In this document: one piece after another, positions 1-12,500 of the stretch
Layout: the number at the start of each line of letters is the position of its first letter
Position numbering within the stretch: the stretch's first letter is position 1
Origin: Sitta carolinensis
Taxonomy: Eukaryota > Chordata > Aves > Passeriformes > Sittidae
Direction: 5' to 3'
Length of the DNA stretch: 64,000 nt
Assembly: GCA_032173965.1 (NCBI GenBank)
Contig: CM063288.1
Location: 11,078,501 to 11,142,500, forward strand
Notes under the pieces: model-generated
Told to the model about the DNA's origin: nothing
Database searches by the model: none
The model's input: only the letters and a program-made list of their open reading frames with translations
Made by a program: the position numbers and the translations under genes

Positions 1-2969
1 ATCCCATCACAGAGTGAAAATGAAGGCAAAAAACTCATCCTTGAGGAAGGAAAAGATGAGGCTCTGAAACAACTGGGCTGAAGTAGACACCCTTCCTGTG
101 CAAATAACCCAAGGGCCCAGCATCCTCCCTCCTGTGCATCCTGGCTCAGCGCTTCCCTTCTCTCTCTGTGCTGCAGTCCCTGCCCTCCACCAGGGCTTGA
201 AGCTTCCCACGGTGCTGCTGGGGCTGAGCAGTGAGAAACGGTTCTGGGGCTGTGGGGGCATGAATTGATCCAAAAACATTGCAATCCCAAGTAATTGGCA
301 GGAGCCAGCACATCTGTGCAAATATTTGCTTTTACTTGTCAAATCCTTGGACAGAGTTACATTTCTTCCTTTATTTATTAGTTTCATCTGTCCTGAAACA
401 CAAACTGCAAAAATTGTAAGCAGATTGACATCTTCTGACTTCACTGGGGCTGTGCCTGCTCTGGGACAATTCTCTGCCAGCTGAAGTGACACTCCTGGAG
501 GAAGCAAGGCAGATATTCCTGTGCCACCCACAACCCACCTCGAAGCAGTCATGGCTGCAGGGAAGTGAATGGAGTGTGTTGATGGTTATGATCCCCTCAC
601 GTGAAGCAGCGAGCCTGGAGGCTGCCTGGCTGATTCTCTGATGGAAAGGAGGCAGCAGCAATAAGGCAGCATTTCTCTCTTCTCTCCCCACAGCTGGAAC
701 TCTGGGACCCAGAGATGGTGACAAAGTTCTTGTGTGTTTTGGTAGGGTTGGCATCTGCCCTTCTACGACTGTGCATCCCCGCACACAGCAACCTCCTTGC
801 ACACCCCACATCCCTGCTCTTCCCATGTGGTGCTTTAACAACCCTGAGAAGGGCAGCACCAACATCAAATACCAAGTCAATACCCAGAATTGGTGTAGGT
901 TTCCACACCAGTGTAGCAGTTGTCTTGCCAAGTTATTACAATGGTCTGTACTTAGTATAAAAGGAACCTCCTCAAAATAATGAAACATAAAAATGCCTTT
1001 GTCAGAGACACTTACTAATTTGCAAGTGACCCAACAGAAGAAATGAACAATTAGAGCCCTGCTGTCACACCATTACAGAGCAGTTATATCCACTGTGCAA
1101 ACTGTGTAATTCCCATTCATATTTCAGTCACTCCTGACAATTAAATAACATTTCCCTTTCCTGTAACAGCCAATACATGCACATCAATCAATGCAGCTTG
1201 TTTATGTTGCAGTGCAAGGCCAGGCAGTCACTTGCTCATTTTACTGTAGAACAAGCCCAGCATTAACATCCCTGTCACCACAAAATTTCCAATTTCATAT
1301 GGACTTGATCAGTCCAATGCAATATTTTGGCACTGAAATGCCCCCTGGAACTGGGCACTTCTTGTTACTTAATCCAACCTGTCACTGTCCCCAAGCTACC
1401 ATTATGAACACTGACAGAGTCTGGGGTTTTCCAACCCACCCCAAGATTCAAGTCATCCCACTCCCACTGCTTTCAGCTTCGTCAGGTGGCTGGGAATAAA
1501 TGTGATGCTGTGAGCCCGAATACCTGACACAGCCCATGCCCATCTGCTTGGCTTTCCAGGTGTGGGAGCTAAAATCATAGGTTTCAGGTAAATTACAGTC
1601 TGCTTGTAACAGATTATCTGTTCACAATATGTGCAGAACCCTTTGGGTCTTCACTTTCTTCCAACTGGAATGATTTTCTAAAATACCCCTATTCTTATGT
1701 ACACTAAGTACATGGTCAGCCAACCCTTCCCTGTAAAATTGCTCTGGAAGCAAGGAAGCTCTTCTCCACTCCTCCAGCTCAGGGGAGCAGGCAGCCCCAA
1801 GGGAGGGCAAAGGATTCCAGAGGAAGTTAATGAGTAACAGCAGTGAGCAGAGACAGGAACCAGTGCTGTAAATGGAGGCTGCATTTTCTAGTCCTGAGCC
1901 TTCTCATGAGCAGCATGGGAGCTTGCACAGATGCCCAGCTCAGGAGAAGGAGAGCCAGCAGCACTGGAAGCTGAACCGAGGGTGTCACTGAGCCAGACAA
2001 ACCTGAAGAGCAGCCTATGGTTAAAATGAACCATTAGGAGAGAGTGGTCATGATGATCCTTCCCAGCATTCCCAATACAAACCACAACACAATTACCTGT
2101 GTTAAAGGGCTCGACACTGCTGGGGAAGATGTCCTTCAGGGCCCTGAACTTAAAGGCCACGAAGAGAAGGAAATTCCAGGGCTTCTCAGGGTGCCTTCTT
2201 CTGCTGGCAAGTCACAGGCCACGCAGCAGCCACTTCTGTGACTGGTCCAAGTTAGAGAGACTTCGAACTTCCATTATTAAGGAAAACATTAACTGTTTTA
2301 AGCCTATTGTGCACTACTGCTAATTGCATCTGCACTGGTAAGAGCCCTCCCTGTGCTTCAAACCCAAACTTCCAACAAAGTGCAGGTAGCCTGGCAGCTT
2401 GGACTCTTGCTAAATCCAAACAAGTGTGGACTAAGTGATAATGCTTATCCAAAAAATATTTCCATGGGTTGAGTTACTGACATGAAATGGAGTGCTCCTC
2501 CACAGAATGATGCTGCTGTGGGGCACAAATGGGGATAAAATGTTTTTCGGAGATCTCAGCAAGCACATTTAAAATCCTCACCTCCATCCTGAGCCAGACT
2601 TGCTAATCCAATAAAATCCTAAACTTGAACACTGTGTGTGTGGAATGCAGCCATGCCCTGCACAACTTCAAGTAATTTGGGAGCAATCCTTTGACTTTCA
2701 CTTGGGCAGATTTCCATGAGAGCCGCTGGGAACTCACTCAGGTTGAGCCCTGGCTGCAGAGCGATGCCTGTGAATTCGGCTCAGGTTTCCAGCAGGGCCC
2801 GGCTGGGCTGCCAGCCCCAGAGACAGTACCTGCTTTGGTGCAGAGGCACTGATGGCTGTAATTCAGACCATGCTGCAGTGCCAGGCAGACACATGGCATG
2901 GGCTCTGCATGGCAGGGCTTGGGCAGTGAGGGCTGCAGAGGTGGTGTCTGTGAGAAGCAGCTGGGAGCT
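1..2969. other. Intergenic 3' flank, no gene recognised
   Basis: I find no supported exon on either strand. The open frames present are short and none reads as a protein family. By mammalian synteny the next gene on this side would be SEMA5B, converging 3' to 3', but none of its exons is visible here. Composition is moderately GC-rich around 2700-2950, leading into the LTR fragment, and its boundary with that element is uncertain. Confidence 0.6.
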
Positions 2970-3876
2970 TCCCCATGAGTGACAGAGCCAACACCAGGCT
3001 CCAAGTGGAGCACTGGCACTGGCCAAGGATGAACCATCAGCTATGGTGGTAACACCTCTGGGATAAGAGATTAAGAAGGGAAAGGAAGTTACTACACAGC
3101 AGCCATTGCAGCTGGAGATGAAAAACTCTGCAGGTACCCAGGTCAGGGCAGAGGGAGGGGCAGGAGCTGCTCCAGGCAGCAGAGCAGCAACTCCCCTGCA
3201 GCCTGATGCAGACCATGGGGAGACAGCTGTGTCCCTGTACCCCATGGGGAGCAGAGATCCACCTGCAGCCTATGGAGAACCCCACGTCACACAGCTGGAT
3301 GCCCAAAGGAGGCTGTGGGCCTGTGGGAAACCTGCTGGAGCAGACCCCTGGCAGGACCTGTGGCATGATGGAGAGAGGAGCCCAGGCTGGAGCAGGTTTG
3401 CTGGCAGGATTGTTCCCGAAGGTGTGTGCCCACACTGGCAAAATTCAGGGAGGATTGACTCCCCTGGGAGGGACCCCATGCTGGAGAAGGAGAAGAATGT
3501 GAGGAGTCTTCAGGGGATGAAACATGTGATGGTCTGACCACAGCCCCCATTCCCTGTCCCCATGTGCTGCTGAGGGGAGGACAGAAAGAAAGTAAAGTTA
3601 AGCCTAGAAAGAAGGAAGGGATGGGGGGGGAAGGTATTTCAAGATTAGGTTTTATTTCTCATTATCCTACTGTGATAAGATTGCTAGTAAATTAAACTAG
3701 TTTCCCCAAGCTGAGTCTGTCTTGCCCACAACAGTAACTGCTGAGAGATCTCTCCCTGTTCTTACTTCAGCTCACGAGCTTTCCATTACATTTTTTCTCC
3801 CCTGCCCAGATGGGGAGGGCAATGACAAAGTGGCTTCGGTGGGCACATGGTGTCCACCCACAGTCAACCCACCACA
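2970..3876 (+). mobile_element. ERVL-like long terminal repeat, degraded, 5' edge unclear
   Basis: This stretch reads like a widespread avian endogenous-retrovirus LTR. It has repeated phrases of the form GGACC...GCTGGAG (about 3345-3490), a purine-rich segment (3585-3630), then TTTTATTTCTCATTA and a run ending in AACCCACCACA at 3876. Retroviral LTRs of this class end in ACA. Identification is from memory of the family, not a search. It is non-coding here and diverged. It lies opposite in orientation to SLC49A4, about 2.5 kb past its stop codon. I could not fix the 5' end; it may begin anywhere between about 2700 and 3000. Confidence 0.65.
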
Positions 3877-4996
3877 CAGAGTAACAGCTACCAAAGCATC
3901 AGAGTCACAGTGAGCCATTCACACTGACTCAGAAAAATAATCAACAGAGTTTAAAACAAGAGGTTCACTCTTCTCCCCCAACTACGGAGGGCCTGCATCT
4001 GGAAGCACTGACAAATATTTTGAATTGTTTGATGCCTTCTGGAACAGAGGAAGAATAGGTTATAGTCTGAATACTGTGTAAAATGCTTCTCCATTTTAAA
4101 ACAGTCAGGACAGTGAAATGATCAGAAATCTCTGTCACTCAGGACAGTGACTGAGCTGAGCAATTTTAATCTTTCTATAGCTACAGTAAATTGCAGAAAC
4201 AGAGCTCTGAAGAGCCATCTGAGCTTGCAGTTCTGCCATGACAGTGCAAGTCCAGACTCTTGGCAAGCGATCCTTGGTTTCAGAAGACAATAGGTAGCAG
4301 CAGCTACTGGATATTGAAACTAATCCAGGCACTAAAACATAGTAAAAAGAAGCTGTACAGTAAACACCACTCATCTGAAAAGTATGGGATGATGCCAGTG
4401 GATCTGAATGTGCCGGTAGGACTGATTTCATTTTCCCTATGCAGGTTAGCTCCACTATCACAAAGAGCCTTCTTCAAGACAGGAAAGATCATTTAGAGCT
4501 GATACAGGCAATGAGCTAAATCCATTTTCAGTTACTACAGTAAGTACATCAATTGGACTGAAAACGTAAAAGCAGGGAACAGCTTGTTTTATTTTACTGC
4601 ACAGATACACTCCTGAGTTAAGTCTTAGAGGTGTATTCTCTCTGCAAAAGGAGAGCAGGCAGAAGGAACAGATCCATGTCTGAAAGGTAGTTCTGGGTTT
4701 ATTCGAGTGAGCTTACTGTGTTGGTGTCACCCCAGGGACAAAGAGCCCCACACAGGAGCAGAGGGTGCTTGATTCAACTTCTAGAGATGCAGAGCCTCCT
4801 CCAACACATGCACCCACCCCCTGCCACAGAACTGCACAACTGGAAATCATTCACCCCCTGAAAAGAATCCCTGTCACAGACCATGCACAATGCGTTCCCA
4901 CTCACGGCAGTGACTGGCTTGGCTACAAACAAGGGCACATCACCTTCCCAGACAGGATCACCTGGAGTAAACCTAGGGAAACATATACCCTTCCAC

Positions 4997-4998
4997 AA

Positions 4999-5039
<41 letters not shown>

Positions 5040-5053
5040 TATATATATAAGTT
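4997..5053. repeat. (TA)n microsatellite with palindromic flanks
   Basis: An uninterrupted TA run at 5001-5037 is followed by CTT and a second TA run to 5049. The flanks AACT and AGTT make 14-bp inverted arms (4997-5010 with 5040-5053), so the whole unit can extrude a hairpin. Confidence 0.9.
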
Positions 5054-5089
5054 TTATTTGTGTATACATTGATATAAATATGCACGCCC

Positions 5090-5145
5090 CCATACACACA
5101 AACACACCCCATAACACAAAGCACAGAACACACACACACATACAG
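5090..5145. repeat. Imperfect (CA)n microsatellite
   Basis: Interrupted CACACA runs near 5093-5110 and a longer one near 5128-5141 follow the TA array. It is a simple compound microsatellite. Confidence 0.8.
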
Positions 5146-6015
5146 AAATATTTTAAATGATGCTGAACTGAAATCTAAGAATTAAGAAATCATTAGCAGG
5201 TTTAAAAATTGAGTTAAAAAACTATTCAAAGTGTCTTTAATATTTATGTTCAAGTAAGGGCCAGAATGACCACAGATTAGTACTGATAAAAAGAGCTGGC
5301 ATTAATTTCCCATATCATGCCAGAACTCATGAGTTACTCCTCACTGTCAAACCTATTGTCATTTTGCCATCAATGCACTTCCTCAACTAGAAAGGTTTTT
5401 TTAGGAAACAGTGATTTCTCAAGACTTGGGTTACAAGCAATATTGTTTAGGCACCCTCAGTCATAAATTAATCCTAAAAACCACACACACCTTAGATTAT
5501 CAGGAGAGAACTAGCAGGACTCAGACATCCATACCCACAATATTCAGTGGCACAAACAGTAAAAAAGGCAGTACTGGAGATGGAGGATGGAAAGGTGACA
5601 TGGTGGCCTTTAGAACAACAACATTTACGTAGAGTGACACTCCAGTACACCACAGATGCTCCATATTCAAGAGATATGGAACCATGGTGGCATTTCAGAG
5701 ATGACTGTGGGTGCGGGTTGGGATTTAGTGGCATCTAAAGCTATTGTTTACTTGTGCTCCAGAGTGGTAACAAACACCTCTAATAACACTGCAAGGATTA
5801 TCTGGGATATTTAGTATGGCTAAAAACACTGGTACCAGTGTCTTGTATCAGAACCCGCTTCATTAGAATGTAAATGTAGTGTACAAGCACCAAACCATTT
5901 TAGCTTAACTGTTTAATGAACATTCAAATATAAATGACTAGTGATTTTAAAGAGATCTTGAAGGAAAGATTTTTGTTTTCTTATTTTTTTTCTTTTGTTA
6001 AGATTATTCCCTAAT

Positions 6016-6403
6016 TTTATTCTGATAAAGACTGAAGATTACTGGTACCCTGGTGCATATAACCATAGTCAGCACACACACACACACACACAACATACAC
6101 CTCCCTGCTACATCAAAAGCCTCTTCAACAGAGAGCCCCAGCCCTGGCACAGGGACCTGGACAGCAGAGAGATTCTCTTTGTGCATTTCAGTGTCACCAT
6201 CACCACTCCAGTTCCACATTTATGGCAAATCAAGATGGTCTTGAATGTAAGAACAACCTGTCCCTCACCCTCTCTAAATAAAGCCATAATTAAGTCTTGA
6301 AATGTCTTTGTTTTTCTGCTGTTCAGCTGTGCAAATCCAGGCAGATGTGCAGACTGCAAAGCCGACTTCCAGACTCTTCCAAGCCCTCACCAGTCCGGCG
6401 TGG
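6016..6403 (-). other. SLC49A4: Probable SLC49A4 3'UTR (minimal form)
   Basis: Sequence after the stop codon. The nearest canonical AATAAA on the minus strand is at 6016-6021, giving a UTR of about 390 nt. Further AATAAA hexamers lie at 5053-5058, 4698-4703 and 4588-4593, so longer forms are possible. A (CA)10 microsatellite lies at 6073-6092, which is (TG)10 in the transcript. The exact cleavage site cannot be read from sequence alone. Confidence 0.4.
6073..6092. repeat. (CA)10 microsatellite
   Basis: Twenty bases of perfect CA inside the probable 3'UTR; the transcript carries UG repeats. Confidence 0.85.
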
Positions 6404-6519
6404 TCACACGGAGACGACGACGTCGAGATAGAGTCTGTCGTAGGACTCGCGGAAGCACAGGATGAGGAGCAGGCTGAGCAGACACGACCCTGGCAGGCAC
6501 CAGTTGAACCAGGAAAACT
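6404..6519 (-). CDS. SLC49A4: SLC49A4 exon 9, terminal coding part (helix 12 and C-terminus)
   Basis: Coding part of 116 nt. The acceptor is TGCTTTACAG. With the last base of exon 8 it gives E, then [20 protein letters not shown] (helix 12), then [17 protein letters not shown] and a TGA stop at 6404-6406. The C-terminal [15 protein letters not shown] is identical to human as I recall it. The region holds several CpG dinucleotides and is GC-richer than exons 5-7. A plus-strand open frame (6302-6742) overlaps it but is antisense and has no family match. Confidence 0.97.
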
Positions 6520-9500
6520 CTGTAAAGCAGAACAGAGATCCAGTCTCAGTTATCAACCATGTTCTGTGTTTAAAGCGACCAGAACTTGGACTGATGGCAG
6601 GTGTGAAGGAAATTGCTGTGTTCTGACAAAATCCAGACAGCTCCCGATCGATCGATCGATCGATCGATGGTTAACACGGTCTGTGAGCCTGCTCCATGGA
6701 CACCTTAAGTTATATATATTTATAACCAATGCCTCCAGCTAACGTAAATCCTCCTTATTCAACCTGCCAATAGAGACAACGGGGAAAAAAAAATAAAATC
6801 TATCATTGCTAATGGAGAATAAACCACTTCCAAAGACACTGTTCATTAGTCCCTTGATTTCTATGGATTAAGAACTAAAATTAAAAGCATAGGAAGAAAC
6901 TGGGTTTGATTTTAAATCAAACCTGCTACATCATGTAAGAAGGGAAAATGAATTCCTCAGAAGAATTTTTAGTTTATTCAGTTTAAAAGTCATTGCAAAA
7001 ATAGGTCCTCAGAAGCCTCTCTTCAGCAGTTTAACATAACGTGCTGCTCTTAAAAGCCTGTGTTCTGTACTCAATAATTCCTATTATTTGATATTTGACA
7101 AATAATTAGCAGTTTGATTCATGTTTTTTTCCAAACAAGTACAACACTTCATTTTTTCTTTTTTAATGTTTAGTTTACGAAAGAAACATTAATTTCACTG
7201 GATAGCATTTTACTTATTTTTAAAATTTTCCATTATTATTATTATTATAACTATTATTATTATTTCTCTTATTATTATTTATTTAATTTTACAAAATCTA
7301 AACTCTCCCTCCAGATCTGAGTTAATCAAAATCAAGGCTTCATCACTGCTACTTTCTTAAATCTGTAATTTATATTGCTGAAAGAAAAAGCATGATTTAT
7401 TTTAAACAATGCAAAGGACAACAGTCAGAAAGCCTGAAAAATCAACCTTCCAAACCCAGTAACTTTCAACAACACTCTTCCTGATCCACCAAAAACCCTA
7501 AAGGATTTGTTTAGGCAGTAATATTATTAAAACCACAGTACAATTTTCCTAGGCTTGGAAAAGACTGTTATATGATGCCAAAAATCAACAGGCAAATGCT
7601 TTGCTATTGTTTTCTTTATAACATTCCTCCTTAACTGGATAAAACAGACTTTAACTCAAATATCCTAAAAGATGGAATTTAACTTGGGAATCCTTCATGT
7701 TTTTTAAGCTCCAGAATTTGTGACAGCACTGTCGATGCAGGGAATACATCAATCGTGTGAAGCCAAAGGTCAGTTTCCTTTTGTTTTCCCCTTGGAAGTC
7801 CCTGCAGAAAGGCAAAGGAAACCTCATCCAGAGGCTGCAGTTATGGGGCACGCAAAGCAGTGAGGCTGAGCTTCAGGCAGCTTTACATCCCCACTCTGCT
7901 AGTTGAACAAAAATCTTCAGTGCACTGGAAAGCTTCCAGGGTTTGGGTCCTTCACAGCATTTGCAATATCAGTACAAGGAGAAAAAGAGAAATTGGAACG
8001 AAAACTACAGTAAGATTATTTGGCCTAAAAGGAAAGACCAAGGGAACAAGATGAATTTGACGGAGTTCTGATTCATCTGTAAGCTTCTTAATTGCCATTA
8101 GAGGATGTATTTGAATCAAATGAAAGCAAATGATTGAGATCATTATCTACCTTCTAACGGATATTTTTAATCAGAGGAGCCAATAGCACCCCTGGCACTG
8201 ATTCCCCCCAGTGACCGCACACTCTCTCATACTTTCTATCAAAGAATGGATTTTCCTAAGCACAAATTACATTATTTTCTTTCCTTTTGAAGAAATAGGG
8301 AAAATATTTTAAGTTTATGGGTATACCAATTTCAGGTTTATCCTAACCTGCATTTACTGATACCTCACAGGTATCAGTATTTTGGTCCCAAATACCATAT
8401 TTATGGAGGAATGAGTCCACTTTATTGTAATTCTCTCATCAGAAGTGAGACACCATATCACTATCCTCATTTATTATGTAATGCTAAACACTGAAAAAAT
8501 TCTCAGAATAATCTGTGTCATCTTTCCAGCTCAGGTATAGATGTCAGAAACAACAGTATGCATAAACAGAGTTATTAACAAAGTTAATAACACCAATTAA
8601 TATCCAAAGTGTACTTCAAAATGTAAAGACTAGATCTCACACCACCCAAGGCTAGCCCAGATGGCATTCAGATTTTACAATGATACAGTTCAGCATCAGT
8701 ATTAATAAAATTTTAAAATTTCTCTCTGTTTGTGTTCACAGGCCACAATTTGGAACAAGGTTGTCATCCTGCTTGCAATTTCCTGGCAGAAAGACAAACC
8801 ATGCTGAAAAATTGCCCCAGGTTGAAACCTTGATAATTTCTAGCAGAATTCAATCTGAAATTTGTCAGTCTCCTCTTAGTTATAAAATATTACATCTTAA
8901 GAAGTAATAATACACAAAAGCTCACATTTTCTAATGGTTTACAAATACTACACCATGAAGCAAATGTTTATCATAGTGACAAAATACAAAGAAAAAATCT
9001 GCGTCTTTGAGAACCATTAATAAAGACCACTTCCTTTTGAAAGCAAGTTGAGTTCTTATTCTACAGCTTAGGGTAATAATATATATTATAGTCTATGAAA
9101 CAGCAAGTTGTAAGTTATGATTATGAGTTAGGAGGAAGCAAATAATACTTGAGAGATGAGAAAGTCTGAATAAATTCACAGAAACATGAAGTGAGATCCT
9201 GTTGAGCAGGGTTAGGCCAAGGGATTACCCAAAGGAATGCTCTGTCTTTGAGCAGTGGTCAGATCTCTGCCCTACTGAACAGAGCTGGCTTTCAGTGGGG
9301 CATTTCTGCTCTGCCCCTCCTGGGCAATACAGTTCTACCCACGAGCATGAGTGGGTGAGCTTCACTGTAGCTCTGAAAACCCACAGGTACAGACATTATT
9401 AATGTCACGTTACCCAGGCCTTTATAAAATATGATCACGGTGTGTACCTTGGTGGTTTCTGGCTACAGCAAATTCAAGTAGAATTATCTTGCATCTAAGT

Positions 9501-12500
9501 AATTTCATTTTTATAAGCATGCATAAATAGAAAAGAATAATTAAAACTCTCCTTTCTTGCTGCCCTTGTTTGGATTCAAACATTTAGTTATTAACAGAAA
9601 TTGTATGTGCAAATCCTTCCTTTTACTGACAAAGGTATGTCCTTAAGGAGAACTAAATTTTTCAAGTGGCTTGTATTTCTTACCTGTATGGTAAAATGTG
9701 AGGAAAAACAAAAGCACTCCCATGAACACATTACTCAAAAAGGTGACAACTCCACAGCTTATTCCTTCTGGAACAGGGTAGACTGTCTCCACAAAGAGCT
9801 CAAAGAATATTGGTACGCTGCTGTTGAGGAATATACCCAGCAAAATGCAGGATGTGTACAGGGTAGCTACAACAGAAACAAAAAAACCAGTTATTAATTT
9901 CATGCTGGTGTTTTTCCCCCCTCTTCAGAGCCGCCCAGAATACTAATATCTGAATAACCAAAAATGCATCATCCTATTTTTATCCCTTGTGTATCAAAAA
10001 GAACATCACATCCCACTAGCTTTAGGAAGAATGCATGCATTGATTTGTGAAAAAAATTCAGAAATACTGATTGAGTTATTTATCTATTTATTTAAACAGA
10101 ATCCATGAAGATACATTCAGTGATTTGTACTTCACTTGTAAGTAAAACAAACAACAAAATTATGAATGCAAAGCATCACCTACAGTTTGATTTACCTCTG
10201 AAGCAAACAGAAAATATTGTCCTACACACAATTAGGACAGGGAGCAATTAGTGCACCAAATTGGAAAGAGACATGGACTAACCTTTTGACTTAGCTCTAA
10301 AGGTCAAAACTAATTTTGCTTCCATTTTACAAATAAATACTAATGATCTACCAGCTATCAAGACATTAGTATTCAGCACAGCCTGAGCTGCAACATGTTG
10401 AATCCCTTCTGGCTTCAAAAGGAAATGAAGGGCACCCAGCTCCTGACAGGAATGGGACAGATTTGATAATGCAGATTATTTGCTGCTGTATAACAAATTG
10501 TTTTTCTTGGACAAACCAACAGAAGAATATGACATTTCTTCAGCAGCCTCAGCTATTTTGTTCTACAATTTCTGCCAAATACTTCACAGTACTTTATACA
10601 GAAGCTTAATATACCTATATTATCATTTAATAAATGTATTATAGCTATTTCTGTACAAAAAAAACCCCACAAAACTTCACAAAAATTTAGCATCTATTTA
10701 GAAATTTAAGTAAGTTTTTTCTTAGTGCTGTCTTGGACAGAGAAGATTTCCTGACTTGCAACCTCAATAACCGAAGGTTACTGACCAAGTAAAAAGAAGG
10801 AAATTATCAGAAGACTTTAAATAACCAGAAAACCCTGGAATAATTTCTGAGGTTCCCACCAGAAGAAAACCTGAAGAAAAAAAATTCAGATACAAAAGTG
10901 TTATAAAGTCACAGGTAAATTTTAGTGTCTTTTTGCTGCAGTGAAAAGATTATATGGTAGAAAATTCTTAGAATTTTTTTTCATACAAATATATACGTGT
11001 ACATATTTCGGTTTAATTTATACTCTTTTGTAAGGGAAGAAACGGAAACAGCTCTGCTTCATCTTTTGTTAAGCACTGCTCAAGCTTCCAACTGAGAAAC
11101 TGTTACGAAACAGGAAATGTTCAGCTAAAAAAAATTAAAAATCAGATTTTTAAAATATAGAAAAATCATGGAAAAGAAATAAAGGCATTAAGAAGCAAAA
11201 AGGGCTATCTATCACACCCTCTATTTCATGTGGTTTGCTTCCAAGGTACAAGGACATTTCTTTCTCAACAGAGGACTTATTTGGACAGGAGAAAGGAGGG
11301 AGAGCTGGCTCTGCTTTTTTGAATATACCACAGTACTCTGAGCTATTAAGAAAAACAAACACACAAAACCAAACAAAACCAAGCCTCTAAAAAACCCCAT
11401 GGTAGCTTTTCCTACTCTTGAATTCTTCTGTCATAAACTGCAGAATAAATCAAAGAATTTGATGCAAGATATGTCCAGGAGTTGTCAGAGAGGAAAGAAA
11501 AAAGCTCATACAGCATTAGGATGTTCTTCCAAATGCACTCCTCTAGCTAACGCTGAAGGCCTGATTCCCTAGTTAAAAGATTCATAAATTTTTGCTGCAA
11601 GTCCTCACCAGTATTTAAAGTTTCATGAGCCAGCTTTTGAACTCCCATTTACCTCAAACACTGCTGCATATTGCTCTAACTCTCTCTAACTGCTGTCAGG
11701 TGTAGCCAGAATATCCAATCACACTCAGTGGTTTTAAATTTTTGTAGTGACTTGAGAGATCAGCACATAGATGAAATAGAAGAATCTCTTAAGACAAATT
11801 AACATTTGCCCCTTACTACACTCAGTTGAAGATGTCTATAAATAGACTTGTAAATTCTAGAGAACATTTTCAGAACCTCCCCCAAAGAAGAGAAGGTGGA
11901 ACCCAGCTGTAATTCTGTATCAAAAACTCAGACAGTGGAAATAGTTGAGAAGCTGCTGAAAGCCACAACAGCACCTCTGAAAGTGGAAGAGTGAAGCGTG
12001 TCAGAAGCAGCACCTCTGCAAGAGGGCTGAAACATCTTCCATAAGGAACAGCAGCAAAGAAAGTGAAATCATGCCTCTGAACAGAGACAATGCCTAGACA
12101 TATAATTCCCAAAAACTTAGAATGATGAAGGCAAAAATTAGCAGCCATTTAAAGACCAGATTTTGTTACAGTAGGTGCCAAGGTGTCCATAAAATGAGAA
12201 GAAGCATTCAAATTAGACTTGCTAGTTTAAAATATGCCAGTTGAATTATATCATTGCTCACCACTCACTAAAAGGTATTAAAGGTGACCAGACCAGAAGT
12301 GAACAAGGGCAGTGACTCTGTACCATAGAAACAACACCCTCACATTCCCTGTCACCACACTCACACAAAGAGCCACTAGCACACAGCTCACACTTGCACA
12401 TTGAGAGGAGCAAAGAAGCCTTAGCATCACCCTTTGGCTGCCCCAAAGTGTTGCCTGCCTTGTGTGTGCACACCAAGAACTGCCAGCTGAATACCAGTGA

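Larger units (their letters stand above)
3877..6015. other. Intergenic or distal 3'UTR, AT-rich
   Basis: No coding sequence is supported. The stretch contains the AT/AC microsatellite cluster (4997-5145) and several minus-strand AATAAA hexamers that could end a longer SLC49A4 transcript. Confidence 0.5.
6520..9683 (-). other. SLC49A4: SLC49A4 intron 8
   Basis: Intron of 3164 bp, phase 1, GT-AG. It holds the (CGAT)6 repeat close to exon 9 and ATT-rich simple sequence at 7231-7280. Otherwise I see unique AT-rich sequence without a recognisable gene or repeat. Confidence 0.9.

Noticed and set aside
7..988. Open frames of 181 and 205 residues at the left edge as SEMA5B or another neighbour
   Set aside because: The translations show no semaphorin or thrombospondin-repeat pattern (no spaced cysteines and tryptophans) and no plausible splice sites.
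4765..5160. Open frame of 131 residues with an IYIYIY run, and antisense counterparts
   Set aside because: The middle is translated TA microsatellite and the rest resembles no family.
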